Shown here: positions 1 to 12,213 of the stretch, one piece after another | Layout of the letters: each line of letters starts with the position of its first letter | Numbering within the stretch: the first letter of the stretch is position 1 | Origin: Zygnema cylindricum | Lineage: Eukaryota > Streptophyta > Zygnematophyceae > Zygnematales > Zygnemataceae | Direction of reading: 5' to 3' | Length of the DNA: 64,000 bases | Assembly: GCA_037447655.1 (NCBI GenBank) | Contig: JBBHKE010001178.1 | Location: 64,001-128,000, forward strand | Made by a program: the position numbers and the translations under genes | Notes under the pieces: generated by a model | What the model was told of the DNA's origin: nothing | What the model saw: only the letters and a program-made list of their open reading frames with translations | Databases searched by the model: none

Positions 1-1730
1 TGTGTTTGCTGTACCCTATGTACTGCGCCATAACGTTACTGGCCACAGTATACACTGGGCCGTACAGGTCCTATGGGTCGGTGGAAAATACTCGAGCAGA
101 TTATATCTCTATGCCCGGAAGCGTCCACGTAAGGCTCAGTTTTCTCAGCTTTGCGCTGTCGTTTTATTATAAAGCATTGTGATTGGCTTTGTGTAGAATT
201 ATTTTTTCTTTTAAGCGGTATATTGACGACGGGTATATAAAACATATTCCTTTTTTGTTTTTTCCGTCAGCGAAGTTCCCGAGCTTTCAAATTTTTTCGC
301 TCGAAGATTCCGTACGTGTGATTTTTTGTCGGCAAAGCTGGCGGCCGTCCAATGTTTCATGCGCATATAGCGCTGTACACCGCGAATCGCTATGTGAGTT
401 AAAAAAGGAGTTATAATTCTGGAGTTTTTATGTGTGGTTGATTCAAATTCAGTCTCGAGTGACGTGGCTTCTTTCGACGTTTTAAGAACTACAGCACTGT
501 ACTGTAGCCCTAAAAAACAAACAATCTAGTGTGATCAATACTATTTTAGCTACAATGTCCAAAAAATGAAGGGCGCCCTATAGAAGTGTTCTTAACGTTA
601 ATAGCGGTCACGGTGCACGTCGCCCTTTACGACAAATCACCCGGCTTTATTGTTTTTATTTTTTAGTGTGGTGTGCGGAATCTGCTCCCGTTTCATTGTC
701 CAGCTATGATTAATACCGCGATCAGATTGGCGCGCGCCGAAACCGCTTTCTTTGGTCATTCGCGATATGGACTTTCATTTAGTCATCAGTTACCATCTCG
801 CCAGAAATATTCTGTCAGCACCTTGTCTATTTGACTATTTGTGATAAGATCTTAGATTCGAGTACGGAAACACATGAAACGACGTGAAAAGCTGTCAGCT
901 CCCTTCGATTTTGTTACTTGCCAGGTCAGCACAATTGACCATTTCTTCAAATGCCCGGATTTTGATTTCCAAGCAGGTCCGATTAAAGAGCCGGAATCGT
1001 ACGCTTCAATCAGCATACTGTGCCTATATCGGACGGTCGTCGTTAACCCGCTGCCGCGCTTGTCCACGAACCATCATTCGAACCGTTCCAAAGCGCTCGT
1101 TTGCAAGAACTACATTCTACGAACAATCCAAACTGTCTGTCGGCGTCTCTACCGTCTTTTCGTTTCATTAGCCTGTCTTCTTCTATATTCTCTCGGTAGA
1201 GCCGTAAAGTATATCACCATCCGTCAGGGAATCAGACGTCTGTGCACTTTTTGTCAGGGAGTTTAACTGCTGGTGAGCTGATTATGTACGGCTGGAAAGG
1301 CCTGCGCAGACACATGGTGAACCGACAGCAGCCGTACGTGTTTCTGTACTAAGACCACCAAGTCACAGCTATTTGCCACTGCTGCCCGTGACTCTATTTC
1401 ATCCTTCTATTGCCACGTGTATATTGTATGCAAGCCGCATTCATACGAAGAGACCAGCCCAAACGTTGGAAGAACTACGGCATCCCACATGTCGTGACAG
1501 ACATATTCGTACGTGCTGGTACCTTGTACTTTGCTGATGACATGTACGACACTGTACTCTTGGCAGAATAGTCTAGCGTCCCCTCCGGTCGGACTACGTG
1601 TGCCAAGTTTCGATATTCCGTGAGCATCGTGCGATTACGCCGATCAAAATTGTACACAATGCGGCTTTAGATTATGTACGGCTTAGAATAAGCATGTGTA
1701 CGGCACTGCGTGGCAACCATAGAGTCCATT
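1..1730. other. Intergenic, no gene recognised
   Basis: I see no coding region that resembles a known protein. The longest open frame (874-1266, +, 130 codons) has no recognisable motif and no supporting neighbour. The stretch is rich in GTAC and CGTAC words, as are other non-genic parts of the window. Confidence 0.5.
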
Positions 1731-2012
1731 CTCCTCTCGTTGCTTGTAACCTTTCTCCCTCTCTCGCTCGTGTCCCTTCCTCACAGCTCACCTCTCACCT
1801 ATCACATCTCTGCGAACCTTAACGAACTTGCGTCCCTCTCTCCCGTCTTGCCATTTGGCATCACTCTGTAAACTATTCCTGTTCCTTCTCCGACGTCTTA
1901 CTCCCTCACTCTCTCTCTCTCTCATTCTCTCTCCCTCTCTCTTTCCCTCTCTCTACATCTTCCCTCCTCTCTCTCTCGTACCTCTCCTGCATCCCCGCAT
2001 GAGACACGCGTA
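1731..2012 (+). promoter_or_regulatory. CT-rich tract before the pyrophosphatase-like gene
   Basis: A strongly pyrimidine-rich stretch with several CTCTCTCT runs lies directly before the ATG at 2016. Pyrimidine patches like this often sit around the transcription start or in the 5' leader of plant and algal genes, so promoter or 5' UTR is the likely role. I see no clear TATA box. It could also be a simple low-complexity repeat. Confidence 0.4.
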
Positions 2013-2015
2013 GTG

Positions 2016-4245
2016 ATGATCTCTCAGATTGTCTTTTCGAGCGAGCCAAGCAGCAGTCAGGGAAGTACGCCGGACGAATGGCTCAGCTGCTCATCCAAGG
2101 ATTTTAGGAACTGTCAGGATTCCGCCACGTGGCAGGACGTGCACCGTCAACTTGCATCGCTACGAGGCTTGTCTCCGTCGTTCAGAAGAGAAGAAGAAAC
2201 GACAAAAGATAAGGATACAGAGCACGAGCAACTGAGTCTGGATATGGACTCGAACCACTGTGGTAGCTGTGAGAAGTTACCAAAAGGTGACACGTGGCAA
2301 GTAACACAGTACGGAAATCCAGGAAGCTTAAGATACCGTATGCTTTTCCTTGACAACTTCGAACGGAAAATTAGTCCGTGGCACGACCTTCCACTCCATA
2401 CCTCGCCTCAGGGATTCTTAACTTTTGTGTGCAAAACACCTACTGGAAAATGGATAGAATATGAACTTGCCAAAGAAGAACCTTTTTCTCCTCTTCGTGT
2501 CAAGAAAGTACATGGCCGGCCCGGCCATTATGTTAAGAACGTTCCGTGGAACTACGGCTTTTTTCCGCAAACTTGGACGAATAGTCGTTGTGAGATAAGA
2601 GGCTCCCGAGCTCTGAGGCAGGATGGTTATCCTATGGAAGTTATTGATATTAGTGAGAAAGTAGCATGTACTGGAGAAGTTTATACAGTGAAGCTTTTGG
2701 CGGCCGTGTTAGTGATAGAAGAGGGATTGCATCCATCTTGGAAGGTTGTCACCATAGCTTCGGATGATCAACTGGCATTGCTGTTGAATGGATTGGAAGA
2801 TTTGTACCATTATTTGCCTGGGAAGGTGGAGGAGATTCAGACATGGTTACAGACCAAGGATTGTGCAAGTCCAAGTAAGTTTTTTGTTTTTTTTGTTTTT
2901 GGTTTGTTCCTGTTTACTTATGGCTGAATTTGTTTTGTTCTGGAGGATCTTGTTGCGGAAATCTTTTCTGGAAAATGTTATTCACTCGGGAATCAGAAAT
3001 TTGAAAATAACCAGAGAACTTTAAAGATTAATTTGTATGAAAACAATGTTTGTTCAGCCCTTAACAGTAAAGCTGACTTCGCTTTGTACGTTACGAGGTA
3101 TCTTCTTCGCATGCTTACCTTTTCTCCTCCGTTGCTTTGTTCTATGTGCAGAAGGGAAACAAATTGGCACGGGTCTCAGTGGCCAGGTTTCTGACGAGAA
3201 GCTCGCGACTCAGATTGTAGCTCGGGCACACGCTTCGTGGCAACTTTTCGTGAACCAGCAGCGACTTGTAGAGAATAGCAATGCATCACAGTCTTGTGAC
3301 TATGAGGAAATATGGGAACAAAACACTATGAATGAAAGTGGAGAAAGCATGCCTCTTTGTGAACAAGAGCAGACGTCTGCTCTGCGGTACGAGCATGCAT
3401 GGATTCAGTCAACCACAACGGAGGATTTAGAGGGCTCGAAAGTTGCAGAAACTAGCCCTGTAAATCCTCCGGAAGATGCATATGGGCAGAGAACAATTCT
3501 TAGACTAGGTAGTGAAGGTTCTCGCAAACGAATGTGGCTGAGTTTTTTGAAGCGACAAAAGCACAAGGGAAAAGCTGGAGCCGTCAGAGTAGCAGAGGAA
3601 GTGGACAAAGGACGTCTGGTTGTAGATCCTTTTGTTGCGAGGAAGACACAGTACATTCCCGTCTTTCATGCCCAGTCTCCTAGTAAGCTGTTATCTGACG
3701 GACGTCGACATAGTCTGGATGAAGCCACAATGCGCAAACTGTCTGCTTCTCCTGCAAGAGATGCCGCTGTCGGTGGTAGACATAAACTTGGAAAGTCTGT
3801 TGAATTTAGAGGAGACTGTGACATGGTCACAGATGGACGACAAGAGGATCATTCTGTTACATCGAACGAACAAAATATAAATATGTCTTCGCAGTTAATG
3901 GCAGAGTGGGAGGAGCTTTGTACCCTCGGGAAAATGCGTCAGTCACCAGAAAGTAAACACGACGGGGAAGAAAATGGAAGGAATACAGATTGTTCTGGTA
4001 GTGACGATGAGTTGAGAACAAAGGAAAGTTTGTTGCGTCTGACATCTCATTTGGCCAAAATAAGGAGTCAGCAGGTTTCTGCAGAAGAACCTCTAGAGAG
4101 ACCAGCCGAACAAACATCAGGGGAAGGGTCAGGAGGTCTGAAGAGGAAAGATTCGGGAATTGCCGTTGATGTCCTTATTGATGTCCCTTTAAGGTACTCA
4201 CAGAACCTGGTGACTCGATCAGATCGGCAACGAGAGGGAGCTTAG
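2016..4245 (+). CDS. Inorganic pyrophosphatase-like protein, probably catalytically inactive, with long C-terminal tail
   Basis: Two exons, 2016-2874 and 3152-4245, joined by a phase-1 GT-AG intron, give 650 aa. Residues ~97-325 align with eukaryotic/plastid-type family I soluble pyrophosphatase (PPi to 2 Pi). Visible landmarks are SPWHDLPL (120-127), NYGFFPQTW (179-187), a WKV strand (~242) and the closing helix before SWQLFV (~315-320). The metal-binding signature, normally D-x-D-P-x-D, reads D203-G-Y-P-M-E-V, so the second and third Asp are Tyr and Glu. The usual DEGxxDWK reads E235-EGLHPS-WK, and the VEIP Glu is replaced by Lys (CKTP, 139-142). Activity is therefore doubtful. Residues 326-650 form a polar, low-complexity tail with no domain I recognise. 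I chose the start as the first ATG in frame; the next codon upstream is GTG. There is no obvious transit peptide. Confidence 0.82.
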
Positions 4246-5601
4246 GATTTTAATAAGTGGAAACAGGGGTTTTATTGATGGTGGTTTCAACAAATGAGCC
4301 ATTTGTACAACTAGTTATAGATACCTTCAGGTTACACTTCCACTTTCTATTTTGCCCTCCATAAATGAGTCACTGTCGCTCTTTTTTATTTAATCTTCAT
4401 TCATTATTTTTGGAGCAGATGATGGAGATTGGCAAGTACAAAGAGCTGACTCTGGTTACACTCGGCAATCCCATAGGGAGATAGGAAGTGAGTATGAATT
4501 TTCTGATTGGCAGGCCGATTGGCAACCAAATTGTAAAATAATTTAGCATCAGTGAATTTTTTTTAGTGTGAGGGCCAATCGGGTTTCCTGGAGAAACCTC
4601 CCAATTCTGAATTGTGCAGAGAAATTTGAGGAGAGTTGATGGTGTGGAAGGTGGAAAGGTGAAGAATGCGGTACGGAAGTACTGTGTATGATGCCTTTTG
4701 ATTAACTATTAGGTCACCAAACCACAGCAGAGCAGGTTTTGTTATTGCTGTGACATAAGTAGCGAAAACGCACTAAGTTTTTGAAGCTGTTATTTGGCAG
4801 ACTTCACCAACATTAGTGTGGATTTAGGAAAAGGACATACTGCAGTAAAAAGTACCGAGAAAGTCGGTTTTGTGTTGGCTTGCAGATGAATAATTAAAAT
4901 ACCACATACGAGATAAATGTTGAGTTACGAGAAAAATGAAGAATTCTTTTGGGGTGTGCTATATTGTAACTCTTGTTCTTGGAATGGAGCCTCTTGTTGT
5001 TTTGAAGAAAGCATGCATTGGAGTGTTGGGTGTCCGAGTCGATCTGTCAATGGTTTTGTTCTTCCAAATCTTGTGTTCTTTTTATATTTTGGTTTCCATT
5101 TTTTGTTTTTCTTGCGTTCACTTTCAATCTTGTGGTTTCTGAGCTTGTCACGGTTGATTGAAAATGAGTGGGACAAGCAATCTGGAGTCCATACACACTA
5201 TAAATGGTGTGTAATTGAGTACTGTAGCATCTCTCGGACATTTCTTCAGCACTTTCAAACAAATAATTACATCGAAATCCATAGTAATTGAGAAAAATAT
5301 TGGCTTTTTATGTTAATTTAAGGTATGATACATGCTTTAATTATCGGGCATGGGCGGACATCTACTGAATGTGAGACATACATAGAGTATTGCAGCGCAG
5401 ATTTATAGCAAACAGGGAAGGATCAAAATATCATCGCTTGTTGTGATTCAGGTATAGAAGACGTATTTGAAACCAGGACGTTATTTGGAGGACAAAAATT
5501 CGAAGTTTTAGAAGCGTATTTTTTGTCTAACGTGAGCCGCTTTCATATGCCGTCAGACAAGCTCGGAATGGCGTCGTTTCATCCATGTTCTAATAGGTAG
5601 C
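4246..5601. other. Intergenic, no gene recognised
   Basis: This is the 3' flank of the pyrophosphatase-like gene up to the first transposon end. Short open frames here (for example 4917-5291) are hydrophobic T-rich translations with no motif. I see no RNA gene. Confidence 0.5.
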
Positions 5602-5841
5602 AGAGGTCGCAAAAGTCAAAATTTTACATAACCGAAACCGACCGTTTTTTTTTTTTTCAAAATCTGAGTAACCGACGCCCGACCGGGTTATGTCACGCTC
5701 CAAAATTGTTAGCCGTTAATCGACCGTCTACGAAAATAAAAGTTAACCGAAACTCGATTTCTCGCGACTAACCGTACCCGACCGTAACCGAAAAAGTACA
5801 AAATTACAACGCTCGTTGTTTTTAGCGGTAAGCATTTATTA

Positions 5842-6550
5842 GGGTAGAATTCCATTAGGCGGTCCCAGTAAATGTACGGAAAATACTACTGGCAACGTTT
5901 ACTGGAAGACTATTCCATTTTGTCGGGCCAGTGACAAACCTTCCTCAATTATGATTGGCGCCACGTAGGTTAGAGTCCAGGTTTGAAAATATTAAAGAAA
6001 ATCTTCAAACGGAAAGTCAGAACGAAATATCTGTACGACCGGAGGTAGTTAATGATTCGTACATAAAGTTTGCGGCCAGATTTTGATTTTGAAAACGGAA
6101 ATCAAAACTTTGAAACGGAATGGCAAAAAGACGCGGCAAACTTTGAAGGTCGAGGCAAACTTTGAATGTCGGTGGATGTCAGACGGAGCGTGCGAAAACA
6201 TTTTCGGCTCACATGGCCTATACGACGTGTAGTCCTGTGATCGCTCGTTCAAAGCGGATGTTTTTTTGCTTTTTCACATTTACCAATGGTACACGTCTAG
6301 TATCGTACAACTCTCCTCGCGAGGAGAGTATCGTCACACTGGATGATGTGCGCGATTACTTCACGGATCTAAAAAAATGGAATATCCAACGGCCAGGAAT
6401 TACGCCTACATCATTGGAGCTTCCCGACAGCTTTCCAGTAACGATATTTCGTCTGACAAAAAAAAAAAAGGTACGGCGTGGTACGCATCTGTACGAACTT
6501 GTACGGTGTCCAGTAACGAACCACACTTTTTGTCTAATGGAATTCTACCC
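5842..6550. mobile_element. PIF/Harbinger-like non-autonomous element, 709 bp
   Basis: Perfect inverted repeats open with GGGTAGAATTCCATTAG and close with its complement at 6550. TTA target duplications flank it at 5839-5841 and 6551-6553. A 3-bp TTA/TAA duplication with a GG-starting end is the hallmark of PIF/Harbinger elements. I see no transposase in the short internal open frames (for example 6162-6581). Confidence 0.65.
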
Positions 6551-6665
6551 TTACACAACGAATCGTAATTATCGCAAATAAATAATTAATCTTATCTATT
6601 CTAGTTTTAGATTTTTTCGTTTTTTCAAAAAAAAAAATATTGTAGTTTTATCAATAACTAATTTG

Positions 6666-6810
6666 TAGTGTTGGGTATCGAGGACTTGCCAATATTCGAT
6701 ATATATATCGAATTTCAGGTACCCGATAATCGATATATCGCTTCGATATATCGAATTTCAAATCATCGCGATATATCGCCGATATATCGTATCGTCAATA
6801 TATCGAAGCT

Positions 6811-6841
<31 letters not shown>

Positions 6842-7503
6842 CAGGTTTTCAAAGTCTCGTGACTTCGTGACTGTAAAATCTTTGCCGGAAAGAAATACGG
6901 CTTTTTCCTGAAAGTCAGCGGAGTGAAGAGATCTCTGAGGTACATTGACGAGGTACACTTGTGAAGTACACGTACGTCATACGCAAGTACGATTTCCAGA
7001 CGAAAAAGGTCGGTTTCCAGATATTCAATGATTTTTGAGATTTGGTTGTCACCTTACGTGGAACCACTCATATCAGAACACGTATGTAAAACTTATTTAC
7101 AAAAGATACGCGATGTACCCGAGGCCTCTGTAATACAAAATTTTTGCTAATTTTGCTGTCGGTACTATTACTGAGACCTCCTCGTGCAACCATACCCCAA
7201 ATAATTAATCATTAGAATTTCAAAACTAGTACTTTTTTGTCGGTTACATTTTCGGCGTCTACCTTTAAGTCACGGAACGAAAATCACGGCGTACGTGGCG
7301 TATTAGACAATTTGACTTTTTCGCTAAAATAACATATTATATAAAAAAATAAAAATATTAAATTTAAAAAATACTATACATCGCGATATATATCGCGATA
7401 TTTTATGTTGGTCTCGGTACGATATATCGAGGATCCTCCTCGATATTCAATATATCGAATATCGAGATTATCGCGATATGAATTTACCCGATGCCCAACA
7501 CTA
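6666..7503. mobile_element. hAT-type MITE with CGATAT palindromes, 838 bp
   Basis: The ends are TAGTGTTGGGTATCG and the complement of TAGTGTTGGGCATCG. An exact 8-bp target duplication CTAATTTG flanks it (6658-6665 and 7504-7511). The terminal ~130 bp at each end are packed with self-complementary CGATATATCG-type words. No coding capacity is seen. It shares ends and palindromes with the copy at 11794-12126. Confidence 0.8.
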
Positions 7504-7554
7504 CTAATTTGGGCTTCTCTTCGTAATAATTTTCCGCTTTAAATATCTTTTAAG

Positions 7555-8193
7555 CATAGTTCAAAAGTAGGTGAAAGTAGGCCCATACAATATGCCTATT
7601 GAATGTAAAACATACAATATGGCCTTAAGACCCATATTGTATTGGTCGCAAAATGAAAAAAAATAGTAACAGAGTCGAGTTACACATCGATCGATAGAGA
7701 ATTAAACGTCATGTCTAAATTTTGAAAAACTTTCGGATAAATTATTTTTTTTCTGTGAGTTTTGAGGTATTTTTTATTTAAACCGTCAGATTTGGAAGAT
7801 CGGACGGTCGCTGATCAAAGTAGCGATCTTAAGTAGATTCATGAAAAGCCCACAACACAACTTACGATAGGACTATCTGTCATATTAGCGTCTGCAATTT
7901 TGAAGACCACACTAAATAAAGTCTAAAATTGACCAATCAGGTTGCCCGTCCGCGTTTTTTTTTTTTTTTTTGGGTTTTCTTTCCCGTGGAATGTCATCCT
8001 ACGCCGTGTCAGTTCGCTAAAAAAATTCGTCAGACGGCGTGCGCTGTACTATGATCCTACGTCAGATTCGTACGATCGTACAGGAGTGTCCACAACGCAC
8101 ACACATACATTATGCCTACTCTACGCGAGTTTAGTGCCAAGTTTTGTGCGCCTACCAAAGGCCTACCAAAAAAACGCATACTTTTGAACTATG
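7555..8193 (+). mobile_element. MITE copy A of the CATAGTTC family, 639 bp
   Basis: Terminal repeats are CATAGTTCAAAAGTAGG and its near-complement ending ...TACTTTTGAACTATG. An exact 8-bp target duplication CTTTTAAG lies at 7547-7554 and 8194-8201. The left ~330 bp match copies B (49241), C (50024) and D (61137). About 230 bp near 7885-8130 are extra and include a poly-T run. There is no coding capacity. Confidence 0.85.
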
Positions 8194-8203
8194 CTTTTAA
8201 GTA

Positions 8204-8953
8204 CACATACAGAATCTGACAAACGTACAATTTTAAGTCATTGTGACGTTTTCACTACGCGGTTTGTGAAAACGCAGTTACATGATAACGGCATGTATTA
8301 AATCATTTTTTGTACTTTTTTTCGTTAATACGGTACAATTTTGCGCGGTCAAACACCGATCGTAAGCCACACTATTCAAAACGGTACTATACTACGCGAA
8401 TCGTTATTAGTGTCAAAGTTTAAATAGTGTTGAATAAAATTTCCCGTAATTGATGATAACTAAGAATTTGAAATTTTTAAAAAGAAAAGTGTATTCCAAT
8501 TTTGGCGTTAATGCTAATTTGGGAACAACAGAAATGGAATATTTGCCGTACGATTATATACATTAATTTATGTATCCGTACAAATTATTAGAAATCGTAC
8601 GTCGTCGTGAAATTTAAGTATCCGAACATGTCATACTAATTTACGTGTCTGACTAATCCCATTTTCTTAGCGCACGTTCATATACATGCGCGTCTGATTT
8701 AAATATTTTTTTGTAAAATTTTCACTTGAAAAGGTATAATTATGTACGGTCTGACATCGACCGTTCACCACACTATTTATATCTTATTTTATTTTCGTTC
8801 TTTACGCTATTTTGTACGTTACTTTAATTAACGTCAAGGAAAAATTAAAATCATATAGAAAAAAAAAAAATCATATATCCTATTTGAGGAAAAAAATCAA
8901 AATTTTAATAACCCAAATTAGAGTTATTGACACTAATGACGATTCGCGGTGTA
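8204..8953. repeat. Repeat shared with 63204-63540, with TACACCG-type end
   Basis: The stretch 8204-8390 is clearly homologous to 63204-63395: both contain CACTACGCGGTTTGT and a GGTCAAACACCG...GCCACACTATT block. From 8393 an inverted-repeat pair begins, GCGAATCGTTATTAGTGTC, answered by the complement ending CGATTCGCGGTGTA at 8953. It belongs to the same end-family as elements at 48210 and 63048. Boundaries are approximate, and elements may be nested. Confidence 0.5.
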
Positions 8954-9412
8954 TAGTTGTTAACGCTGATTCAAAAAACACCTTAAATAACGTAAAGACA
9001 AATTTAGAGTTTTTTACTCTTTTTAAGGTTTTTCGGTCAAAATTTGTGGTGACGGAATTAGCGTTAATAACGCTACTTATGATTCGCAGTGTTGTTTTAA
9101 TGGAAAATGATGATTTATAATACTATTTACTGCAAGGAGACGTGGTAGACGTACTCGGTTATAGTCCACGTCTTTAATTAATAAGCATAAAATCCAAAAA
9201 ATTATTTGTAGTATCAAATATTGAAATAATCAAAACACAACCTCGTCCTGTTTTCGACTCTATTATACAAAATCTTAACCTCAAACTTAAAAATTACACA
9301 AAATCTATGAATCTAAATATGGTATAAATACAACTCTTTGGTAATTTGGTAAAATAAGCATTCCGGTTTAAGAAAAAAAAAGATAAACACTAGAAAAATT
9401 GTGAAACCCTAA

Positions 9413-9515
<103 letters not shown>

Positions 9516-9564
9516 CTAATACTAACAAAAAAACAATAATTAGGAAACACAACAAAACATAAAA

Positions 9565-9970
9565 TTATGCATTTAAAATATTTCGGTTTGATCTAACAAG
9601 CAAAAGATCACTATTAATTGAAGCCGCTAGTAAGCTCCTCTTGTTTGTTATTGTGTTCTCAACATCCGGAAAAAATGCATTCACACATGGAACTAGAAGC
9701 CGGAATAGCTAGAATAGATCTAGCAAAACCGGCTAGAATATGAAATCCTCTTTTTTTCGCACGTACATCTAATTTTTTTTTCCACCATTCAAGTATGTTA
9801 AAGTTCAATCTTTCCTCGTTCGTTAATTTTAAATGAAAATAACATTTCAATTCGTCACTAACAAGCGTTTTTTTGTTGGTGGCAATAAATCTACTTTTTG
9901 TCATCGCTCTCACCAAAACAATCGTGGAAACCAACTTAAAATGGTCGAAGGTCCTCGCAAGTAGTAACAC
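9565..9970 (-). pseudogene. hAT transposase C-terminal (dimerisation) domain, frameshifted
   Basis: The minus-strand frame 9970-9659 includes an FNILEWWKKK block, then ILAIPASSSMCECIFSG. This is the conserved end of hAT transposases (LxWW...ILAIPASSxxxERxFS). The frame breaks after FSGC, and the expected continuation appears one frame over as VENTITNKRSLLAAS, running to a stop at 9565-9567. So the coding remnant carries a frameshift. Upstream on the same strand, 10126-10335 encodes a short frame with CWKKF and KTSN that could be a worn BED-finger region, but this is weak. The catalytic core is missing or unrecognisable. It lies inside the candidate hAT element 5602-11788 and is its probable former transposase. 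Confidence 0.75.
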
Positions 9971-10415
9971 ATCAACGCCACCATTCTCGCATTTTTTTTT
10001 CGGTCACTCGTTTTCACCTGCGTTTTTTAAAGAAACTACTCCTCTCGAACTATCCGCGTCAGCTAAAGCTAAACATGTGTGAGTGTTAATTGTTGAAGTA
10101 ACGTTTGTTGACTTGAATTAATCAACTATAAAACATGTATTACACGCCACAAAACCTCCCTCTTCACTATGTATTTGTTTGATGTTTTAGTTTCATACCC
10201 ATGTTCAAATTTTTTCCAACAACTTGAATTGGCACTGTTTTCTTTCACTACGTAATACTGAGCAATTTCACTATTTTTCTGTTTTTTTAGTTCGTTTTGA
10301 ATTATAGTTTTAAGAGAAGCGAGAATGCTTTTCAATATTTTGGTGTATGACTAGGTTTTGTTGGAATTGTGGTCAAGTTTCTCTAAATGAAATAGCAATT
10401 TATTTTTTTGATTTA

Positions 10416-11176
10416 GGGTGCGGCCCCATGTGGCTACGTTCGGGTTTTTTTCTGTATGACTTAGCATCGTACTGCCTAAGCTGCGACCGTACGAATGAAT
10501 CGTAAATTTATAAATTACAATTTGCGTCATTTTAAAACTTAAGATGTACGAAAATTTGTCTTGTGTTTTTTCAACCCATTGTCACGTCATCTTCGGACTT
10601 ATCATAAACAATATCGGCAATGTGTTTTAGGTTAAGAAAAACCGTTTACACCAATAGGAAAACATATTCCCACGTGTGAAAAGTTTTCGATTTTTTTGAC
10701 GAAAGAAAAAAGTACAAGGTTTTTGATTTTTGTCCCCATTCACCTTGTACGGTTTTTTTTGCAGGGGTCTCGATGTTGCAGTGTCGTTTCACGCAAAGGT
10801 AAAAATTTTGCGAAGGTTACAAATTTGCGAGGTCATGGCGGTCGGACAAGAGAGGTTTGCGCAAAGGCATGTCATACAGCCACGGCTACAAGGCAGCACG
10901 TCTACGATGTCACGCAAACACATGCGGCATGCGAAATCGTTTAAAAAATTACGATGTGTCTTGCGACGCTTCAAAAAGTTTCAAAAATATACGGTGCGGC
11001 AAAGACAGATTGTACACGGTGACAGCCATCACGGGTATTGTCGACGTATACAATCGTCACAAACTTAAGAAACAATATGAAGTAAACACATAGAGACACC
11101 TGAAACCCGGGTCCGGTAGATCCGCGCTAAAATACAAAGTAAGTAAGCTAAGTTACAGCCACATGGGGCCGCACCC
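10416..11176. mobile_element. PIF/Harbinger-like non-autonomous element, 761 bp
   Basis: A perfect 20-bp inverted repeat, GGGTGCGGCCCCATGTGGCT, marks both ends. TTA target duplications lie at 10413-10415 and 11177-11179. Internal open frames (10730-11068) are Lys/Arg-rich with no motif I recognise. Confidence 0.72.
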
Positions 11177-11793
11177 TTATTGTTTGAAACATGTGAATAA
11201 ACTAATATTTAGGATTCGTCGTTGGAAATTAACGTAATAATTTTATTTCCGCTGATTTATTAACTAATAATTAATACATGTCGCATGACATTAACATAAT
11301 AATATGATATATTTGTGGAAACACGGTGTAATGCGCATAATTAGCAATTTAATGTACGATATATGAGGAAACCATTATTTAAGGTATGTCACGTGATATT
11401 GACATAATAATTTGACATATTTTTGGAAACACCTTAAAAAGTACATAATTAATACTTTACAATATATTACGATTTGCGGCCCTTTACTTTTAGTAAGATT
11501 CGCGAAATGAATAGTGTCAGTACCGTGTCTGATTTGCGACGTTAATCATGATGTCATGTACTTCCACGATACCAAGATTACAAAATACAATAATGTTGGA
11601 AAAAAGTACAAAATTTTCATTTTTTTTTTCATTTTTTGCTTAACGGACCGTAATCGACTTTTTTTTTTGTAGTGAATCAACCGACCGCCACTATCCCCCA
11701 AAATTTGGCAACCGAATCCATTCCGGATCCGGCGCGGGCGGTCGGCTAACAATCGGTCACGATTTCGGTTGACCGTTTGCGACCTCTGATAGG

Positions 11794-12126
11794 TAGTGTT
11801 GGGTATCGAGGACCTATTGCCGATATTCAATATATATCAAATTTTAGATACCCGATAATCAATATATCGAGACCATGTACGGAGAAGCTAAATATCCGGA
11901 ATTTTTTTCTTTCCGTGTGAACACCCACGAAGCTCGCGATTTTTTTGCGTAGGGTTTACCATACTTTCCACGTACTGTACCTGTACGGACACCCTTATTT
12001 TGAGATATATTTCGCGATAATTTATGTTGGTCGCGTTACGATATATCGAGGACTTTGCTCGATCGAAATTCGATATATCGAATATCGAAATTATCGCGAT
12101 ATGAAACTACTCGATACCCAACAGAA
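11794..12126. mobile_element. hAT-type MITE with CGATAT palindromes, 333 bp
   Basis: It starts TAGTGTTGGGTATCG and ends CGATACCCAACAGAA, a decayed complement of the start. It shares the palindromic CGATATATCG-rich ends of the copy at 6666-7503. The flanking octamers CTGATAGG (11786-11793) and GTAATAGG (12127-12134) match at 6 of 8, a worn target duplication. It abuts the right end of the large hAT-like element. Confidence 0.65.
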
Positions 12127-12213
12127 GTAATAGGAAAGAACGTCGTGAGTCTTTATTAGTTTAATACAGTGAAGACATCAAACGTGGCAGTTTTAAAACC
12201 GTTGAAAGAATTA

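Noticed and set aside
874-1266. 130-codon plus-strand open frame
   Set aside because: No motif, overlapping equally long frames in other phases, and no homologue recognised. Likely chance.
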